In this document: positions 17,132 to 24,930 of the stretch, one piece after another | Layout: each line of letters starts with the position of its first letter | Numbering within the stretch: the first letter of the stretch is position 1 | Assembly (NCBI RefSeq): GCF_001440395.1 | Contig: NZ_LLXZ01000160.1 | Coordinates: 52,741-116,740, forward strand | Reading direction: 5' to 3' | DNA from: Bradyrhizobium jicamae | Lineage (GTDB): Bacteria; Pseudomonadota; Alphaproteobacteria; Rhizobiales; Xanthobacteraceae | Length of the DNA: 64,000 nt | Position numbers and translations under genes: made by a program | Notes under the pieces: model-generated | Seen by the model: the letters and a program-made list of their open reading frames with translations, nothing else | Told to the model about the DNA's origin: nothing | Databases searched by the model: none

Positions 17132-18405
17132 TCAGCCGCGTCTTTCAAAAATCCGACGATCAACTGGACGAAACGCCGGCGCAGCCCGAGGAATACATCT
17201 CGCCGGCGCCACGCGTATCGGTGCAAGCCTTTTGCGCCAGCGTCGCCATCGCAACCGCGGTGCGTGCGGCAAGCGAAGACCGCCGTCTCGGCAAGGCTCA
17301 CCTTTCGGTTCACATGGGCGGCATTGCCGCCGCCATCGATGCCTACCACACGGCACCGACGCCGAACGTGATCCTGCTGGAGAGCGATCCCGACACCGAC
17401 ATTCTCGAAGGGCTCGATGAACTCGCCTCCGTGTGCGACGCAGGAACGCGCGTCGTCGTGATCGGCAGCGCCAACGACATGACGCCCTATCGCGAGCTGG
17501 TGCGGCGCGGCGTCAGCGACTACGTGACCGGACCGATCGGGCCGATCGACGTCGTGCGCGCGATATGCGGTCTGTACGCGGCCTCCGAAGCCGTGGCGGT
17601 CGGCCGTATCGTTGCGGTCGTCGGCGCCAAGGGCGGTGTCGGCGCATCCACCGTCGCGCACAACGTCGCCTGGGCGATCGCGCGCGATCTGGCGCTCGAT
17701 TCCGTCGTGATCGATCTCGACCTCGCCTTCGGCACCGCCAGCCTCGACTACAACCAGGACCCGGTTCAGGGCATCGCCAACGCCGTATTCCAGCCGGAAA
17801 GGCCGGACTCCGCCTTCATGGAGCGCCTGCTGGCGAAATGCACCGACCGTCTCAACCTGCTGGCGGCGCCGGCGACGCTGGATCAGGTCTACGATTTCGG
17901 CGCCGATGCGTTCGACGCGATCTTCGATACGATGCGCATGACGACCCCCTGCATCGTGCTCGACGTGCCGCATCAATGGTCGGCGTGGACCAAGCGCACG
18001 CTGGTCGGCGCGGATGACATTCTGATCGTTGCCGAACCCGATCTCGCCAACATGCGCAACGCCAAGAACATGCTGAACGTGCTGAAGGCGGCACGGCCGA
18101 ACGATCGGCCGCCGCTCTATTGTCTCAACCAGGTCGGCATGCACAAGCGTCCGGAGATCACCACGCGCGAATTCGCCAAGGCGATCGAGAGCCAGCCGAT
18201 CGCCGCGATTCCGTTCGATTCGAAGCTGTTCGGCACCGCCGCCAATAACGGCCAGATGATCGCGCAGATCTCGGCCAAGCATCGCACCACCCAGATGTTC
18301 CTGCAGATTGCGCAGCGCATGACGGGTCATGCCGTGACCAAGCGGACGTCGTTCCTGACGCCGATCATCAAGAAGCTGCAGGGCGCGACGGCCCGCAGGG
18401 CGTAA
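17128..18405 (+). CDS. cpaE: Pilus assembly ATPase CpaE (TadZ-like)
   Basis: MinD/ParA-like localisation factor for the Tad pilus, 425 aa. Residues about 25-150 form a receiver-like domain without the full phospho-acceptor pattern (VILLESDPDTDILEGLDEL). Residues about 160-400 carry the deviant Walker A motif VVGAKGGVGASTV, the conserved VIDLDLAFG, and the switch-like segment CIVLDVPHQW. CpaE/TadZ marks the cell pole where the pilus machine is built. Its usual neighbour, the motor ATPase gene cpaF, does not follow. Instead a convergent LysR gene lies 114 bases downstream. Confidence 0.92.
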   Translation: MISRVFQKSDDQLDETPAQPEEYISPAPRVSVQAFCASVAIATAVRAASEDRRLGKAHLSVHMGGIAAAIDAYHTAPTPNVILLESDPDTDILEGLDELASVCDAGTRVVVIGSANDMTPYRELVRRGVSDYVTGPIGPIDVVRAICGLYAASEAVAVGRIVAVVGAKGGVGASTVAHNVAWAIARDLALDSVVIDLDLAFGTASLDYNQDPVQGIANAVFQPERPDSAFMERLLAKCTDRLNLLAAPATLDQVYDFGADAFDAIFDTMRMTTPCIVLDVPHQWSAWTKRTLVGADDILIVAEPDLANMRNAKNMLNVLKAARPNDRPPLYCLNQVGMHKRPEITTREFAKAIESQPIAAIPFDSKLFGTAANNGQMIAQISAKHRTTQMFLQIAQRMTGHAVTKRTSFLTPIIKKLQGATARRA

Positions 18406-18453
18406 GAGCGGCACAGCAACCGGCCGACTTGATAGCCCATCACGCGCAGCATG

Positions 18454-18474
18454 CTCTCGGGCTTGACCCGGGAG
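18454..18474. terminator. Hairpin between convergent cpaE and lysR
   Basis: ctctcggg at 18454-18461 and cccgggag at 18467-18474 pair over eight positions (one G-T wobble) around the loop cttga. It sits between two convergent genes, so it could end both transcripts. There is no T-tract. Confidence 0.5.
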
Positions 18475-18519
18475 CGAGTCCTTGGCGGGTCCATCGCGAA
18501 CCGCTACCAGCCAGTCCGC

Positions 18520-19401
18520 CTATCCGATGGAAAGCATGAGATCCCGAAGCGGCGTCAACGCCGGATTTCTATTGTCCGGTCGCCAGATCGCGTGAAACTC
18601 GGTCCTGACGGCAGGGCCCAACCGGATCGGTCGAAACACGACGTTGTCAAAGCAGGCGTTGCGCGTCTCTTCGGGAACGATCCCGATACCGAGACCTGTG
18701 CTCACGAGCGACAGGATGCCCTGCGCCTGGCTCATGAACTGCACGTAGTTCGGTTGAACGCGGGCGACGCGGAATGCCGAGCTCAGCAGATCGTGCATGT
18801 AGCGGCCGGCGCTCGAATACATGATGAATGGCTCCCCGTGGATCTGGGCGAGTTGCGGCCGGCGCCGCACGGCCAGCGGATGCGCCAGCGGAAGCGCAAG
18901 CGCTAACCCGCTTTGCGTGACGCAGGCCGAGCGAAGATTGTCCTGCACCGGGAGCGGGCGCACGATGCCGATGTCGATCCGGCTGAACGCGAGCGCTTCC
19001 CGCTGTTCGATCGAATTGAGCTCTTCGTAGACGAGCTCGATATTGGGAAGCTCGTTGCGCGCCCGACTCGTCAGCCGCGGCAGATAATCGTAGGTCGTCG
19101 CCGCCACAAATCCCACGCGCACCGTGCCCGCCGTCGGCTCCGCCGCTTCGCGTGCGATCTTGACCGCGGCCTCGCTGCGCTGAAGCAGATCGCGCGCCTC
19201 GGCGAGGAACGCACGGCCAGCCTGCGTCAGCTCGACCGAGCGGCTGGTGCGCGTGAACAGCGGTACCTTGAGGTCGCGTTCGAGCATCTGGATCTGCCGG
19301 CTCAGCGGCGGCTGCGTCATGTGCAGGCGCCTTGCTGCCCGACCGAAGTGAAGCTCCGTCGCCACCGCGATGAAGGAACGAAGCTGACCGAGGTCGAACA
19401 T
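18520..19401 (-). CDS. LysR family transcriptional regulator
   Basis: LysR-type regulator of 293 aa from ATG 19401. The N-terminal helix-turn-helix is LRSFIAVATELHFGRAARRLHMTQPPLSRQIQMLE (read as two blocks, residues about 6-40). The effector domain follows from about residue 90 (GTVRVGFVAATTYDYLPRL). It is divergent from the dehydratase/aldolase cassette (starts 380 bases apart) and is probably its activator. A split inverted repeat (19417-19455) lies just upstream. The ligand is unknown, presumably a sugar acid or related hydroxy acid. Confidence 0.88.
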   Translation of the reverse strand: MFDLGQLRSFIAVATELHFGRAARRLHMTQPPLSRQIQMLERDLKVPLFTRTSRSVELTQAGRAFLAEARDLLQRSEAAVKIAREAAEPTAGTVRVGFVAATTYDYLPRLTSRARNELPNIELVYEELNSIEQREALAFSRIDIGIVRPLPVQDNLRSACVTQSGLALALPLAHPLAVRRRPQLAQIHGEPFIMYSSAGRYMHDLLSSAFRVARVQPNYVQFMSQAQGILSLVSTGLGIGIVPEETRNACFDNVVFRPIRLGPAVRTEFHAIWRPDNRNPALTPLRDLMLSIG

Positions 19402-19781
19402 CAATGCTGATCCGGTATCAATTCAATACAAAAACAAGCTTGGACGAGAATTGATCGGCCGTCTACCAAGATCTGGCTTTCCCGATCCCAACGCTATCGG
19501 GCGGGCACAGGGCGCCGATCGGCATGCAACAGCCTGAAAAAGGCCTGCCGATCCCGGGTGAAACGTCAAGCGATCCGAGGGAGGACGGTAGTGGCGGACG
19601 GCACACGACCAAAGCGTACCTGCTGCGGCTTCGCTGCCGTGACGTGCGCTGCCTTCACGGGATCGTCGCCGGCCAGCGCACGCCGCGATTGGTCCCGGTG
19701 CCTCACCCTTCCAGCCAAACCTGCCGCCTCCGCCGACCAGCGCCTGACGCTGGCCCACGTCTCGTTCTGGAGAATGCCGAC
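19402..19781. other. Divergent region between lysR and the dehydratase gene
   Basis: 380 bases. Close to lysR there is an AT-rich patch with an inverted repeat, ATCAATTC (19417-19424) and GAATTGAT (19448-19455), a plausible LysR box. Further downstream a GTG frame at 19591-19785 (64 codons) has a good ribosome site (GGGAGGACGG) and its stop overlaps the dehydratase ATG as ATGA. It matches no family I know, so it is noted as a possible leader peptide only. Confidence 0.4.
19417..19455. promoter_or_regulatory. Possible LysR binding site (split inverted repeat)
   Basis: The 8-base arms ATCAATTC and GAATTGAT are perfect complements separated by 23 bases, and the spacer is AT-rich near the lysR start. 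Position upstream of a divergent LysR gene is the main support. The arm spacing is wider than the classic T-N11-A core. Confidence 0.35.
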
Positions 19782-20981
19782 ATGAACCATATGACCACAT
19801 CCGGCCGCGTCATTGCGGCCAACCCGCTCGCCGCAGGCCTCACCGTTGGCGAGGCAACGACCGACCGTATTGCGTGGATCAAAACCTCCCTGGTGTTCCT
19901 GCCGCTGGCAGCGCCGATCAGCGACGCCAAGGTGCTGACCGGACGGCAAAAGCCGCTGACCGAAATCGCGTTCCTGTTCGCCGAGATCGAGACTGAACAA
20001 GGCCACAGCGGCGTCGGCTTCAGCTATTCCAAGCGTGCGGGCGGACCGGGTCAATACGCGCACGCCAGGGAAATCGTCGGCGAACTGATCGGTGAGGATC
20101 CCAACGACATCGCCCGGCTCTGGGACAAGCTGGTGTGGGCCGGCGCCTCGGTCGGGCGCAGCGGTCTCTCGACGCAGGCGATCGCGGCCTTCGACATCGC
20201 GCTGTGGGACCTGAAGGCCAAGCGCGCCGGCCTGCCGCTCGCAAAGCTGCTCGGCGCGCACCGCGATTCCGTGCGCTGCTACAATACCTCCGGCGGCTAT
20301 CTCTCGATGCCGATCGAGGAAGTCAAGGAACGCATTTCCATGGCGCTCAACACCGGCATCGGCGCCATCAAGCTGAAGGTCGGCCAGCCGGATCCCATGA
20401 TCGACCTGCAACGCATCGAGGCCGTCCGCAAGCATATCGGCGACGTGCCGCTCGCAATCGATGCAAACCAGCAATGGGACCGTACGACCGCGCTGCGTTT
20501 CGGTCGCATCGCCGAGCAGTTCAACCTCACCTGGATCGAAGAACCGCTTGATGCCTACGACTATGAAGGCCACGCCGCCCTCGCCGCCGAACTCGCAACC
20601 CCGATCGCCACGGGTGAGATGTTGACCAGCGTCGACGAGCATTACGAGCTGATCCGGCACAACTCGGTCGACTTCATCCAGCCCGACGCACCGCGCGTCG
20701 GCGGCATCACGCCTTTTCTCAAGATCATGGCCCTTGCCGATCACAAGAAACTGCAGCTCGCGCCGCATTATTGCATGGAGATCCACCTCCATTTGACCGC
20801 CGCCTACGGCCGAGAGCCATGGGTTGAGCATTTCGAGTGGTCGGAAGCCATGTTCAACGAGACCCTCGAGGTGAAGAACGGCCGCATGATCGTGCCGAAC
20901 CGCCCCGGCCTTGGCTTCAGCCTCAGCGAGCAGGCCCGCGCCTGGACGCGCGACCACATCGAGGTCGGCAAACGCAAGTAG
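19782..20981 (+). CDS. Enolase-superfamily sugar-acid dehydratase (mandelate racemase/muconate lactonizing type)
   Basis: Mg-dependent enzyme of 399 aa that removes a proton next to a carboxylate. The fold is mandelate-racemase type: N-terminal capping domain to about residue 140, then a barrel with the base motif AIKLKVG (K-x-K), metal ligands in AIDANQQWD, TWIEEPLDAYD and IATGEML, and the catalytic histidine region APHYCMEIHLH. By recollection the length and pattern resemble L-talarate/galactarate dehydratases, but specificity is inferred. Start ATG 19782 has GGAGA upstream; ATG 19791 is an alternative. It is the first enzyme of the LysR-linked cassette, followed 63 bases later by an RraA-like aldolase. 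Confidence 0.88.
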   Translation: MNHMTTSGRVIAANPLAAGLTVGEATTDRIAWIKTSLVFLPLAAPISDAKVLTGRQKPLTEIAFLFAEIETEQGHSGVGFSYSKRAGGPGQYAHAREIVGELIGEDPNDIARLWDKLVWAGASVGRSGLSTQAIAAFDIALWDLKAKRAGLPLAKLLGAHRDSVRCYNTSGGYLSMPIEEVKERISMALNTGIGAIKLKVGQPDPMIDLQRIEAVRKHIGDVPLAIDANQQWDRTTALRFGRIAEQFNLTWIEEPLDAYDYEGHAALAAELATPIATGEMLTSVDEHYELIRHNSVDFIQPDAPRVGGITPFLKIMALADHKKLQLAPHYCMEIHLHLTAAYGREPWVEHFEWSEAMFNETLEVKNGRMIVPNRPGLGFSLSEQARAWTRDHIEVGKRK

Positions 20982-21044
20982 CGAAGTCGGAAGACCAGTG
21001 TCGAAACCGGCCTCCCGGAATCCCGCACAGAAGGAACCAGCATC

Positions 21045-21821
21045 ATGGATGCTCTTTCAGATACGAAAGACCAGATCACGCCGGAGTTGCTCGCGCGGCT
21101 CAAGAACGTCTCCTCCGGTTCGCTCACCACGGAGTTGTTCAAGAAAGGGTTGCGCCAGTGTTTTCTCGTCGGCCTGACGCCGATGAATCCGCGAGCCGTC
21201 CGCTTCGCCGGCGAAGCGTTCACGCTGCGCATGATCCCGGCGCGCGAGGATATCGACACGATCGAAACGCTGACCCCGCATCCCAATCCGATGAACCTGC
21301 AATGGGAGGCCGTCGAACAGATTCCGCCGGGTCACGTGCTCGTCATCGACAGCCGCAATGACCCGCGCGCTGCTTCGGCGGGCGCCATGCTGCCGACCCG
21401 CCTGAGGGTGCGCGGCGCAGCGGCGATCGTGACGGACGGGTCGTTCCGCGATGGCCAGGAGCTTGCCGAACTCGATTTTCCCGCCTACGCGCGTCAGGTC
21501 ACGGCTTCCACGAGGCTGTCGTTCCATCACGTCGCCGACCTCAACGTCCCCGTGAGCTGCGCCGACGTCGCTGTCTATCCCGGAGACGTCATCGTCGGCG
21601 ATGGCGACGGTGTGACAGTCATTCCCCGCCATCTTGCCGCCGAGATGGCTGACCTCTGCGAAAAGCGCGACGCGCTGGAGAAGTATCTCTCCTACCGCAT
21701 CAAGGCAGGAGAAAATCTGTACGGCGTCTATCCGCCGACGCCGGACGTGCGCACGGATTTCGAGGCGTGGGTCAAGGCAGGCGCCGATCCGGCCACGGCG
21801 ACCGTGATTCGAGCGAGGTGA
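21045..21821 (+). CDS. RraA-like / HMG-aldolase family protein
   Basis: Protein of 258 aa in the RraA and 4-hydroxy-4-methyl-2-oxoglutarate aldolase family. The phosphate- and substrate-loop region shows GAMLPTRLRVRGAAAIVTDG followed by SFRDGQEL, keeping the Arg-Asp pair used by the aldolase branch for metal and pyruvyl binding. Family members outside E. coli are commonly metal-dependent pyruvate aldolases, not RNase E inhibitors. Directly after a sugar-acid dehydratase, a retro-aldol cleavage of its 2-keto-3-deoxy product is the most sensible role. The C-terminal tail (residues 205-258) is longer than in minimal RraA proteins. Confidence 0.82.
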   Translation: MDALSDTKDQITPELLARLKNVSSGSLTTELFKKGLRQCFLVGLTPMNPRAVRFAGEAFTLRMIPAREDIDTIETLTPHPNPMNLQWEAVEQIPPGHVLVIDSRNDPRAASAGAMLPTRLRVRGAAAIVTDGSFRDGQELAELDFPAYARQVTASTRLSFHHVADLNVPVSCADVAVYPGDVIVGDGDGVTVIPRHLAAEMADLCEKRDALEKYLSYRIKAGENLYGVYPPTPDVRTDFEAWVKAGADPATATVIRAR

Positions 21822-21826
21822 GCGAC

Positions 21827-22282
21827 ATGAAGGTGACGCCTGAGACGATGGAAGCGACGATCCGCCGTTATTTCGCGGCCTGCAACGCGGCCGACCATGC
21901 CGCGCTCGTGTCCTGCTTCACGCCGGACGCGGTGCATTATTTCCCGCCGGGATTGCCTGAAATTCCGTGGCGAGGCGCCGACATGATCGCCAGGAAGTGG
22001 ATCTGGTGCGTCGAGAACCTGGGATCGCAATGGACGATCGAAAAGATCCTGTGCTCCTCGACGGCGCCGGAGGCGGTGATCGAATGGACCCACTGGAAGC
22101 GCAAACAGGACACCGCGTTGCGCGGCGACGAATGGTACGTGTTCGACAAGACGACCGGCCTGATCGGAGAGATCCGCGCCTATTACGCCGCGCCTGCGGA
22201 CCCTTCTGTCCCGATCAACGAGTTGGCGGCTTTTGACTATCACGGCCGCGGCTATCACCTCTCCCATGACGACAGTCGCTAG
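21827..22282 (+). CDS. SnoaL-like (NTF2-fold) protein
   Basis: Small protein of 151 aa with the SnoaL/NTF2 alpha-beta cone pattern: an N-terminal helix (ETMEATIRRYFAACNAADHAALVSCF), then TPDAVHYFPPG, IPWRGADMIARKW, and the strand pair VIEWTHWKRK and GLIGEIRAYYA. Start ATG 21827 follows GAGGTGAG. It lies five bases after the RraA-like gene, so the two are co-translated. Members range from polyketide cyclases to isomerases and binding proteins; its function in this cassette is unknown. Confidence 0.75.
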   Translation: MKVTPETMEATIRRYFAACNAADHAALVSCFTPDAVHYFPPGLPEIPWRGADMIARKWIWCVENLGSQWTIEKILCSSTAPEAVIEWTHWKRKQDTALRGDEWYVFDKTTGLIGEIRAYYAAPADPSVPINELAAFDYHGRGYHLSHDDSR

Positions 22283-22339
22283 GAGAGAGGACCGCGCCCA
22301 AGAGTAACTCATAAAACAAAATACCAGGGGAAGAACGAA

Positions 22340-23332
22340 ATGACTGAGATTTCGAAATGGCGAAGCCTGAACAGGCTGCTTGCGATGGCCGCGCTCTGCG
22401 CCACGTTCTGTTCCGGCGACGGCGCGTGGGCCCAAAATTATCCGTCGAGAGGCATTACCATCGTCGTTCCCTTCCCGGCAGGCGGCACCAGCGACACGAT
22501 GGCGCGCCTCGTTGCACAAGAGCTGAACAAGTCGTTCGGCCAACCCGTCGTCGTCGAAAATCGCGCAGGCGCCAACGGCAACATCGGCTCGACCGCCGTC
22601 GCGCGCGCCACGCCCGACGGTTATACGCTGATGCTCTCGGGAGTTGGCACCCATGCGATCAACGCCGGCATTTACAGGAAAATGCCGATCGATCCGGTCA
22701 AGGACTTTACCCACATCAGCCTGATCGCCTCCGGAGCCAATGCCATCGCGGTCAATCCCGGCTTTCCGGCAAAAACATTGAAAGGCTTGATTGACTTGGC
22801 CAAGAAAGACCCAGGCAAGTACAATTACGCAAGTTCAGGGATCGGCTCGTCCGGCAACATGGCGATGGAGCTGTTCAAGCAGCGCGCCGGCATCAAGATC
22901 GACCACATTCCCTACAAGGGCGGCGCGCCCGCAACGACGGACGTGCTTGGCGGGCAAGTACCGATCCTCGTCACCAACGCAGATGCAGTGTTGCCTTACG
23001 TGCAATCGGGGGAGCTGCGCATCCTCGCCGTCACAAGCCGCGAGCGCAATGCGTTGTATCCGGATACGCCGACGATAGCGGAGCTGGGCTATGAAGGACT
23101 CAACGCCATATCCTGGACGGGAATATCGGCGCCGGCCAACCTGCCAAAAACTCTCGCGACAATATTGCAGCAAGAAATCGCCAAGGCCGTTAACGGCCCG
23201 CTCAAGGGCAAGTTGGAGGCCTTGGGTCTCGTGCCCGGAGGCAATACACCAGAAGAATTCACGGAATTCGTCGCCGCCGAAGTTACGAAATGGTCAGCGG
23301 TCGCGAACTCAGCGGGCGTGATTGTTGAGTGA
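22340..23332 (+). CDS. Bug-family (TctC-like) periplasmic binding protein, orphan
   Basis: Periplasmic solute-binding protein of 330 aa with a Sec signal (cleavage near GAWAQ, residue 31) and the Bug motif ITIVVPFPAGGTSDTMARLVAQEL followed by VVVENRAGANGNIGS. No tctA or tctB genes adjoin it. Either it feeds a permease encoded elsewhere (possibly the TctAB of 7.9-9.9 kb, a speculation) or it acts as a sensor. It is the last gene of the LysR cassette, 57 bases after the SnoaL-like gene. It does not look like a recent duplicate of the TctC at 9889-10881, since the signal and second-lobe sequences differ clearly. Confidence 0.88.
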   Translation: MTEISKWRSLNRLLAMAALCATFCSGDGAWAQNYPSRGITIVVPFPAGGTSDTMARLVAQELNKSFGQPVVVENRAGANGNIGSTAVARATPDGYTLMLSGVGTHAINAGIYRKMPIDPVKDFTHISLIASGANAIAVNPGFPAKTLKGLIDLAKKDPGKYNYASSGIGSSGNMAMELFKQRAGIKIDHIPYKGGAPATTDVLGGQVPILVTNADAVLPYVQSGELRILAVTSRERNALYPDTPTIAELGYEGLNAISWTGISAPANLPKTLATILQQEIAKAVNGPLKGKLEALGLVPGGNTPEEFTEFVAAEVTKWSAVANSAGVIVE

Positions 23333-23357
23333 ATGGGATCAGGTATCCCTCACCTCG

Positions 23358-23383
23358 ATCAGACCTCGCCGACGAGGGGTGAT
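23358..23383 (+). terminator. Hairpin after the Bug gene
   Basis: cctcg (23364-23368) pairs with cgagg (23373-23377), extended outside a 2x2 mismatch by atca (23358-23361) with tgat (23380-23383). It lies 25 bases after the stop and between convergent genes. A T-rich stretch (gtcttt) follows about six bases later. Confidence 0.45.
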
Positions 23384-23415
23384 CGCCGTCTTTGGCCCCG
23401 TCACGGGCGCGCTGC

Positions 23416-24243
23416 CTAGTCGGTGCGCCGGGCCGCGGCGATCGGCATCTTGTCGGCCTCGGCCCGCGCGTTCTCCCTGTCCTTCCGCGCCAGCAATCGC
23501 TTCAATTGCGTAACATTGGCGGCGGCCTCCGCCGGCGGCAGATCGGCCTTGGCGATCTTTTCGGCCTCGGCAAAGTTACCCTGCAAGCCAACTGCCAGCG
23601 CCAGGTTGGCGCGCACGCGCGGATCGCTGCCCGCCATCCGATGAGCGCGGCGCAGCGTCTCCTCGGCCTTGGCCAGATCTTTCGAAAGCACATAGGAGAG
23701 CCCGAGATTGGACAACACCGACGGGTGGTCGGGCACAATCTTCAGCGCACTCGCATAATATTGCCGCGCCTCTTCAAATCGGCCGAGCTGGTCCAGCGTG
23801 GCGCCCTGTGCCGAGAGCAGCCGCCAATCCGGATCTTCGGGGGTGTGGGCGCGGCCGAGCACGTCGAAGGCCTGCTGGAAATTGCCATTGTCCGCGAGCG
23901 CACGGCCGTAGGCGGCGAGCAGCGCCTTGTTGCCGGGATGGGCGATGGAGGCCTGTTCGAGCACCGCAACCGCCTGCGACCGCTGTCCCGTCGCGCGGAG
24001 CGCCTTGCCGTATTTCAGTGCAGCGTCGGCATCCCTCGGATTGGCGCGGTAACGTTCCTGATAGGCTTCGATGCCACGGCGCGGATCGATGGCGGGGCCG
24101 GTGTCGGCCTTTTCGTCGATCGAGCCGGTGATATCAGACAGTCCCGAGGTCTGGCAGCCGCCGAGCCCCAGCGCCAGGACCATGATGGATGCGCAGGCAA
24201 GATGCCGCGCGACGCGGGGCGGATGGGATAACTTCTGGACCAT
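23416..24243 (-). CDS. tadD: TPR lipoprotein, TadD-like
   Basis: Secreted tetratricopeptide-repeat protein of 275 aa. The lipobox LGGC places the lipidated cysteine at about residue 30. From about residue 55 to 250 there are five to six TPR motifs (ADAALKYGKALRATGQRSQAVAVLEQA; HPSVLSNLGLSYVLSKDLAKAEETLRRA). This is the architecture of TadD, the pilotin-like lipoprotein of Tad pili. Its closeness to cpaBCDE supports that role, although it is on the opposite strand and separated by the sugar-acid cassette. Without a pilus context one would call it only a TPR lipoprotein. Confidence 0.8.
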   Translation of the reverse strand: MVQKLSHPPRVARHLACASIMVLALGLGGCQTSGLSDITGSIDEKADTGPAIDPRRGIEAYQERYRANPRDADAALKYGKALRATGQRSQAVAVLEQASIAHPGNKALLAAYGRALADNGNFQQAFDVLGRAHTPEDPDWRLLSAQGATLDQLGRFEEARQYYASALKIVPDHPSVLSNLGLSYVLSKDLAKAEETLRRAHRMAGSDPRVRANLALAVGLQGNFAEAEKIAKADLPPAEAAANVTQLKRLLARKDRENARAEADKMPIAAARRTD

Positions 24244-24398
24244 GTAGCGGGACTCACGGCGGGAACTGTCCAGCAGTGTTCCCAGCTTAACCCTAAGTTC
24301 AGGTTAAACTCGCCCGCTTTGGCGGTAATCAATGACCATTGCGGGCGCTCCCTGGCCCGCAACGCCCCCGCCCTGAGCCGACGTTACCCCGGGTAAAC

Positions 24399-24647
24399 CT
24401 AGTCGAGGAATTGCGCGCCGAGCTCGCAGCCGATCCGCCAGGCCAGCCGGCACTGACGCGGCCGGCCTTCCGAGAAAATCACCGTGAATTCGGGTGGGAT
24501 TTCGGGATACTCGGCGATGATCTTCACGCCGCCATCGGACATGTCCGTAATCATGCAGTCGCGCGGCAATCCGCCGGTCGCGAACTGTATTTTTGCAAAA
24601 TTTCTGCACGCACGACGTTCGCTTGCGCGGCGATTCGCTGCCAACAT
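24399..24647 (-). CDS. PilZ domain protein
   Basis: Single-domain PilZ protein, 82 aa from ATG 24647, which has AGGGTGG upstream. The c-di-GMP motifs are both present: RxxxR in RRASERRACR and DxSxxG in ITDMSDGGVKI, followed by the strand CRLAWRIGCELGAQF. It is likely a cytoplasmic c-di-GMP effector. Neighbouring TadD-like and cpa genes make a surface-attachment role plausible but unproven. Confidence 0.85.
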   Translation of the reverse strand: MLAANRRASERRACRNFAKIQFATGGLPRDCMITDMSDGGVKIIAEYPEIPPEFTVIFSEGRPRQCRLAWRIGCELGAQFLD

Positions 24648-24930
24648 GTCCACCCTGGCCCTTGCTCGATGTGATTCAGTCGAAGGTGGATCAGCTTTAC
24701 CGAAGAATTGTTGGAATTGGCCTAGCGCGGCGGCGCGCAATGTAATCGATATGTTCGAAATCCGTTTACCGAAACCGGCCCGCTCGCCGACAGCGGAGCC
24801 TTCGAAAGGCCGATTAGCCCCGCCCGCGGCAACGCCGCTGCATCGCAATTTTCGGCAAATTAAAGGGTTGATCCCCCCTTGTTAGGCGATAGCCTGATCG
24901 CTCGACTCGATTTGGCGGAAACTTGAGCGC

